NCBI GenBank assembly: GCA_913063035.1
Contig: CAJXYS010000027.1
Span: forward strand, 1-44,546
Source: an uncultured Maritimibacter sp.
GTDB taxonomy: Bacteria; Pseudomonadota; Alphaproteobacteria; Rhodobacterales; Rhodobacteraceae
Reading direction: 5' to 3'
DNA length: 44,546 bases
In this document: positions 40,854 through 44,546 of the stretch, piece by piece
Position numbering within the stretch: the first letter of the stretch is position 1
How the letters are laid out: every line of letters begins with the position of its first letter
The notes under the pieces: generated by a model
Database searches by the model: none
What the model was told of the DNA's origin: nothing
Seen by the model: only the letters and a program-made list of their open reading frames with translations
Translations under genes and position numbers: made by a program

Positions 40854-41606
40854 ATGAGTATTCTCGAAATCAAGGGCGTCTCCAAGCGCTTCGGCGGTCT
40901 CAAGGCGCTGGACGACGTGAACATCTCGGTCGCCGAGAACGCGGTGCACGCGATCATCGGGCCGAACGGGGCCGGCAAGTCGACGCTGCTGAACTGCCTC
41001 GTCGGCAAGCTGATCCCCGATACCGGGTCGGTGACCTTCCAGGGCCAGTCCCTGCTGGGGATCAAACCCCACCAGATCAACCAGATGGGCGTCAGCCGGG
41101 TGTTCCAGACACCCGAGATCTTCGGCGACCTGTCGGTCTGGGAAAACGTGCTGATCCCGCTCTTCGCGCGGCGTGACGGCGCGTTCCGGATGCATGCCTT
41201 CGAGACGATCGCGAACGAGGCCGATATCTGCGACAAGGCCGAGCAGATGCTGATCGACGTGAACATGCAGGACAAGATGCACATGCACGCCGCCAGCCTC
41301 TCGCGCGGGGACAAGCGCCGGCTGGAAATGGCGATGTGCCTCAGCCAGGAGCCGAAGCTGCTGCTGCTGGACGAACCGACCGCCGGTATGGCGCGGGCCG
41401 ACACCAACAACACGATCGACCTCTTGAAGGAGATCCAGGCCAGCCGCAACATCACCATGGCGATCATCGAACACGACATGCACGTGGTCTTCAGCCTGGC
41501 CGAACGGGTCACGGTGATGGCCCAGGGCACGCCGCTGGTCGAGGACACGCCGGACAACATCAAGGGCCATCCGAAGGTCCAGGAAGCCTATCTTGGCGGC
41601 CACTGA
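40854..41606 (+). CDS. ABC transporter ATP-binding protein (LivG-like)
   Basis: 250 residues. Walker A GPNGAGKST, Q-loop within SRVFQTPEIFGDLSVWENV, Walker B LLLLDEPTAG and H-loop IEHDMHVVFSLAERV. The ABC signature reads LSRGDKRRLEMA in place of the usual LSGGQ/LSHGE form, a conservative variant among LivG-like proteins. It hydrolyses ATP to drive import with the LivF-like partner. AAGGAGA precedes the ATG. It lies 12 bases after the LivM-like gene. Confidence 0.94.
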   Translation: MSILEIKGVSKRFGGLKALDDVNISVAENAVHAIIGPNGAGKSTLLNCLVGKLIPDTGSVTFQGQSLLGIKPHQINQMGVSRVFQTPEIFGDLSVWENVLIPLFARRDGAFRMHAFETIANEADICDKAEQMLIDVNMQDKMHMHAASLSRGDKRRLEMAMCLSQEPKLLLLDEPTAGMARADTNNTIDLLKEIQASRNITMAIIEHDMHVVFSLAERVTVMAQGTPLVEDTPDNIKGHPKVQEAYLGGH

Positions 41607-41616
41607 GGAGGGGGCC

Positions 41617-42372
41617 ATGAACATGCAAGCACCGCTCGAAAAGAACGCCAACCACGCGGCGACCGCACCCGCCTATTTCTCCGTCTACGACGTGCACGCC
41701 TATTACGGCGAGAGCTACATCGTGCAGGGCGTCAGCTTCAACGTGCACGAGGGCGAGATCCTCGCGCTGCTGGGCCGCAACGGCGCCGGCAAGACCTCGA
41801 CGCTCAGGACCGTTGCCCGGCTGGGCGACCCGGAACTGCGCCGCGGCGAGATCTGGCTCGACCACCAGCACCTGCACTCCATGAAGAGCCACGAGGCCGC
41901 CGTGGCCGGGATCGGGCTCGTGCCCGAGGACCGGCGCATCATCCCCGGCCTCACCGTCGAGGAGAACCTCGAGCTCGCCCAGATCGTCGAGCCCACGGGC
42001 TGGACCATCGAACGTCTCTACGATCTCTTCCCCCGCCTCGGCGAACGCCGCAAGCAGGAGGGCGTGACCCTCTCGGGCGGCGAACAGCAGATGCTGGCCA
42101 TCGCCCGGGCGCTGGCGCGCGACATCAAGGTGCTGCTTCTCGACGAGCCCTATGAGGGCCTCGCGCCGGTCATCGTGCGCGAGATCGAGAAGACGCTGCA
42201 CCATATCCGCGAACAGGGCATGACGACCATCATCGTGGAGCAGAACGCGATCGCGGCCCTTGAACTCGCGGACCGTGCCGTCATCCTCGACACCGGCTCG
42301 GTGGCTTTCGACGGCACCGCCAGGGAGGTTCTGGAAAACGAGGATCTCCGCCACGAATACCTGGCCATCTGA
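41617..42372 (+). CDS. ABC transporter ATP-binding protein (LivF-like)
   Basis: 251 residues from ATG 41617, preceded by GAGGAGG. A later ATG at 41623 and an in-frame TTG at 41593 inside livG are alternatives. Walker [11 protein letters not shown], signature [15 protein letters not shown], Walker [15 protein letters not shown]-region [16 protein letters not shown]. The first 25 residues before the ATPase core are longer than usual for LivF. It pairs with the LivG-like ATPase. The gene starts 10 bases after the livG-like stop, and acs follows after a 64-base gap. Confidence 0.94.
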   Translation: MNMQAPLEKNANHAATAPAYFSVYDVHAYYGESYIVQGVSFNVHEGEILALLGRNGAGKTSTLRTVARLGDPELRRGEIWLDHQHLHSMKSHEAAVAGIGLVPEDRRIIPGLTVEENLELAQIVEPTGWTIERLYDLFPRLGERRKQEGVTLSGGEQQMLAIARALARDIKVLLLDEPYEGLAPVIVREIEKTLHHIREQGMTTIIVEQNAIAALELADRAVILDTGSVAFDGTAREVLENEDLRHEYLAI

Positions 42373-42436
42373 GCCGGGAGAAAGCGCCCCGGGCCGCGCG
42401 CCCGGGGCCGGACAAGACAGGACAGGACTTACCGAC

Positions 42437-44395
42437 ATGACCGACAGTGAAGCCAAAACCTATCCGCCCAGCCCGGACTTCGCCAAGCAGGCGCATGTGG
42501 ACGCCGAGACCTACGAGACGATGTACAGGGCCTCGGTCGAGGATCCCGACGGGTTCTGGGGCGAGCAGGCGAAGGCACGGCTGGACTGGATCAAGCCCTT
42601 CACCAAGGTGAAGAACGTCTCCTACGCCTACCCCGACGTGTCCATCAAGTGGTTCGAGGACGGCACGCTGAACGTGGCCGCGAACTGCATCGACCGCCAT
42701 CTCGAGACGCGCGGCGACCAGACCGCCATCATCTGGGAACCCGACGAGCCGACCGACGAAGCCCTGCACATCACCTATCGTGAGCTGCACGGCCATGTCT
42801 GCCGCATGGCGAACGTGTTGAAGGAGCTGGGCGTCCAGAAGGGCGACCGCGTCGTCATCTACCTGCCGATGATCCCCGAAGCCGCCTACGCGATGCTGGC
42901 CTGCGCGCGGATCGGCGCGGTCCACTCGGTCGTGTTCGCGGGCTTCAGCCCCGACGCGCTCGGCAACCGGGTCAACGATTGCGACGCCAAGCTGGTCATC
43001 ACCGCCGACGAGGCCCCGCGCGGCGGGCGCAAGACGCCGCTCAAGTCGAACACCGACGCGGCGCTGCTGCATGCCACCCATGATCCGAAGATGCTGGTCG
43101 TCAAGCGCACCGGCGGCCAGACCACCTGGGTCGAGGGGCGCGACTTCGACTATCACGAGATGGCCAAGACCGTCTCCGACGAGTGCCCGGCAGAGGAAGT
43201 GGGCGCCGAGGACCCGCTCTTCATCCTCTACACCTCCGGCTCCACCGGCAAGCCCAAGGGCGTGGTGCACAGCTCGGGCGGTTACCTGCTCTATACCGCG
43301 ATCACCACGCAGCTGACCTTCGACTACCACGCGGGCGACATCTTCTGGTGCACGGCGGATGTGGGCTGGGTCACGGGCCACAGCTACATCGTCTACGGCC
43401 CGCTCGCCATCGGCGCGACCACGCTGATGTTCGAGGGCGTGCCGACCTACCCCGACGCCAGCCGCTTCTGGCAGGTCTGCGAGAAGCACAAGGTCAACCA
43501 GTTCTACACCGCGCCCACCGCGATCCGCGCGCTGATGGGCCAGGGCGACGAGTTCGTCACCCGCTGCGACCTCTCCAGCCTCAAGATCCTCGGCACGGTG
43601 GGCGAGCCCATCAACCCCGAGGCCTGGAACTGGTACAACGACGTCGTCGGCAAGGGGCAATGCCCGATCGTGGACACCTGGTGGCAGACCGAGACCGGCG
43701 GCCACCTGATCACCCCCCTGCCCGGCGCCACGCCCACCAAGCCCGGCTCGGCCACCCGGCCCTTCTTCGGGGTGCAGCCGGTGGTGCTGGAACCCGAATC
43801 CGGCAAGGAGATCGAGACCACCGCGGCCGAGGGCGTGCTCTGCCTCAAGGACAGCTGGCCGGGGCAGATGCGCACCGTCTACGGCGATCACGCGCGCTTC
43901 GTCTCGACCTATTTCGAGCACTACAAGGGCTACTACTTCTCCGGTGACGGCTGCCGGCGCGACGCCGACGGCTATTACTGGATCACCGGCCGCGTGGACG
44001 ACGTGATCAACGTCTCGGGCCACCGCATGGGCACCGCCGAGGTCGAGAGCGCGCTGGTCGCCCATGCCAAGGTGGCCGAGGCCGCCGTGGTGGGCTACCC
44101 GCACGAGATCAAGGGCCAGGGCATCTATGCCTATGTCACGCTGATGCATGGCGAGGCCCCCAGCGACGAGCTGCGCAAGGAGCTGGAGAAATGGGTCCGC
44201 ACCGAGATCGGCCCGATCGCCAAGCCCGACCTGATCCAGTGGGCGCCGGGTCTGCCCAAGACCCGGTCCGGCAAGATCATGCGCCGCATCCTGCGCAAGA
44301 TCGCCGAGAACGACCACGGATCGCTGGGCGACACCTCGACGCTGGCCGACCCGTCGGTGGTCGACGACCTGATCGAGAACCGGATGAACAAGTGA
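42437..44395 (+). CDS. acs: Acetyl-CoA synthetase (AMP-forming)
   Basis: 652 residues, full length for the family. It activates acetate with ATP and CoA through acetyl-AMP. Motifs in order: [20 protein letters not shown], the P-loop [59 protein letters not shown], and the C-terminal [11 protein letters not shown] with K613, which aligns with the lysine that Pat-type acetyltransferases modify and CobB-type deacetylases restore. The ATG at 42437 gives the family's usual start. The ribosome site (AGGAC) is weak. It is the last gene of the ABC operon or has its own promoter in the 64-base gap. Confidence 0.97.
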   Translation: MTDSEAKTYPPSPDFAKQAHVDAETYETMYRASVEDPDGFWGEQAKARLDWIKPFTKVKNVSYAYPDVSIKWFEDGTLNVAANCIDRHLETRGDQTAIIWEPDEPTDEALHITYRELHGHVCRMANVLKELGVQKGDRVVIYLPMIPEAAYAMLACARIGAVHSVVFAGFSPDALGNRVNDCDAKLVITADEAPRGGRKTPLKSNTDAALLHATHDPKMLVVKRTGGQTTWVEGRDFDYHEMAKTVSDECPAEEVGAEDPLFILYTSGSTGKPKGVVHSSGGYLLYTAITTQLTFDYHAGDIFWCTADVGWVTGHSYIVYGPLAIGATTLMFEGVPTYPDASRFWQVCEKHKVNQFYTAPTAIRALMGQGDEFVTRCDLSSLKILGTVGEPINPEAWNWYNDVVGKGQCPIVDTWWQTETGGHLITPLPGATPTKPGSATRPFFGVQPVVLEPESGKEIETTAAEGVLCLKDSWPGQMRTVYGDHARFVSTYFEHYKGYYFSGDGCRRDADGYYWITGRVDDVINVSGHRMGTAEVESALVAHAKVAEAAVVGYPHEIKGQGIYAYVTLMHGEAPSDELRKELEKWVRTEIGPIAKPDLIQWAPGLPKTRSGKIMRRILRKIAENDHGSLGDTSTLADPSVVDDLIENRMNK

Positions 44396-44405
44396 TCCCC
44401 CGGCC

Positions 44406-44428
44406 CGGCCGGGCACCCTGCCCGGCCG
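44406..44428 (+). other. First hairpin downstream of acs
   Basis: 44406-44415 pairs with 44419-44428 (10 bp, CCC loop), 10 bases past the acs stop. There is no T-run. It stands directly before the terminator and may add to 3-prime end protection. Confidence 0.55.
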
Positions 44429-44438
44429 GCGGCCCTGC

Positions 44439-44465
44439 AACCGGCGCCTCGGCGCCGGTTTTTTT
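44439..44465 (+). terminator. Intrinsic terminator after acs
   Basis: 44439-44448 pairs with 44451-44460 around a tight TC turn (effective loop four bases), followed by TTTTT at 44461-44465. It is well placed to end the ABC-acs transcript. The remaining bases to 44546 show no gene I can support. Confidence 0.93.
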
Positions 44466-44546
44466 ATGGCGGACGTGCGTGGCGGGCCACGGGTGGCGGT
44501 GGGGGGACGGCCACCGGGGCGCGGTCTGACCCATCACCGTATGCGG

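Noticed and set aside
37010-44440. Long minus-strand frames opposite the ABC genes and acs (up to about 719 codons)
   Set aside because: His/Asp/Val-rich mirror translations of conserved genes, not proteins.
44466-44546. A gene start at the right edge (ATG at 44466)
   Set aside because: It lies in the terminator T-run region with no ribosome site and is cut by the window end.
1-44546. tRNA, rRNA, CRISPR arrays, insertion sequences, replication origin
   Set aside because: I looked for clover-leaf, repeat-spacer and terminal-repeat patterns by eye and saw none. A covariance-model scan would be needed to exclude small RNAs.

Overview
The window is GC-rich alphaproteobacterial chromosome, very probably Rhodobacterales (Rhodobacter/Roseobacter relatives). 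The main evidence is a complete Rhodobacter-type gene transfer agent (GTA) cluster with its usual neighbours (cysE downstream). Supporting evidence is a pdhB-pdhC pair, an acidic C-terminal extension on ribosomal protein L9, and a short-chain acyl regulator of the ScfR type. No rRNA, tRNA, CRISPR array, integrase or insertion sequence was seen, and no gene-free stretch exceeds about 220 bases.

Layout. 1-2097 (+): end of pdhB and all of pdhC (pyruvate dehydrogenase E1 beta and E2). 2190-2246: an intergenic double hairpin. 2254-3072 (-): cysE. 3147-3491 (+): a small DksA/TraR-type zinc-finger protein. 3460-18340 (-): the GTA block, read from high to low coordinates: TerS, TerL, portal, a small membrane head-formation protein, prohead protease, capsid, head-tail connector, head closure, tail terminator, major tail protein, two tail-assembly proteins, tape measure, distal tail, hub, NlpC/P60 peptidase, 'megatron' baseplate protein, a DUF2793 protein and a 106-aa terminal protein. 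Almost all reading frames touch or overlap, as in one translationally coupled operon. A good sigma70-type promoter and a perfect TTAA-N7-TTAA (CtrA-like) box lie in front of it. 18507-24112 (-): fatty-acid synthesis genes fabD-fabG-acpP, a HisA-like paralogue, fabF and mltG. 24328-25576 (+): rpsF-rpsR-rplI behind a structured leader, closed by a strong terminator. 25701-27429 (-): a small exported protein and an NfeD/SPFH membrane pair. 27648-29186 (+): a membrane-anchored spermidine-synthase-like protein. 29190-29969 (-): pxpA. 30145-32153: a convergent pair of divergent flagellar-switch proteins (FliG-like +, FliM/FliN-like -).

32222-44395 is the most interesting part. On the minus strand an ScfR-like regulator, a receiver-only response regulator, a two-helix membrane protein and a sodium/solute-symporter histidine kinase form one likely operon. 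Divergent from it, on the plus strand, are a five-gene branched-chain-amino-acid-type ABC importer and acetyl-CoA synthetase, ending in a strong terminator. Symporter-kinases of the CrbS type and ScfR-type regulators are both tied to acetate/short-chain acyl metabolism, and Acs activates acetate. I therefore infer one sensing, uptake and activation module for a short-chain carboxylate. The ABC importer's substrate is the unproven part.

Positions and motifs were read from the sequence. Family names come from recognising the translated proteins, not from database searches.
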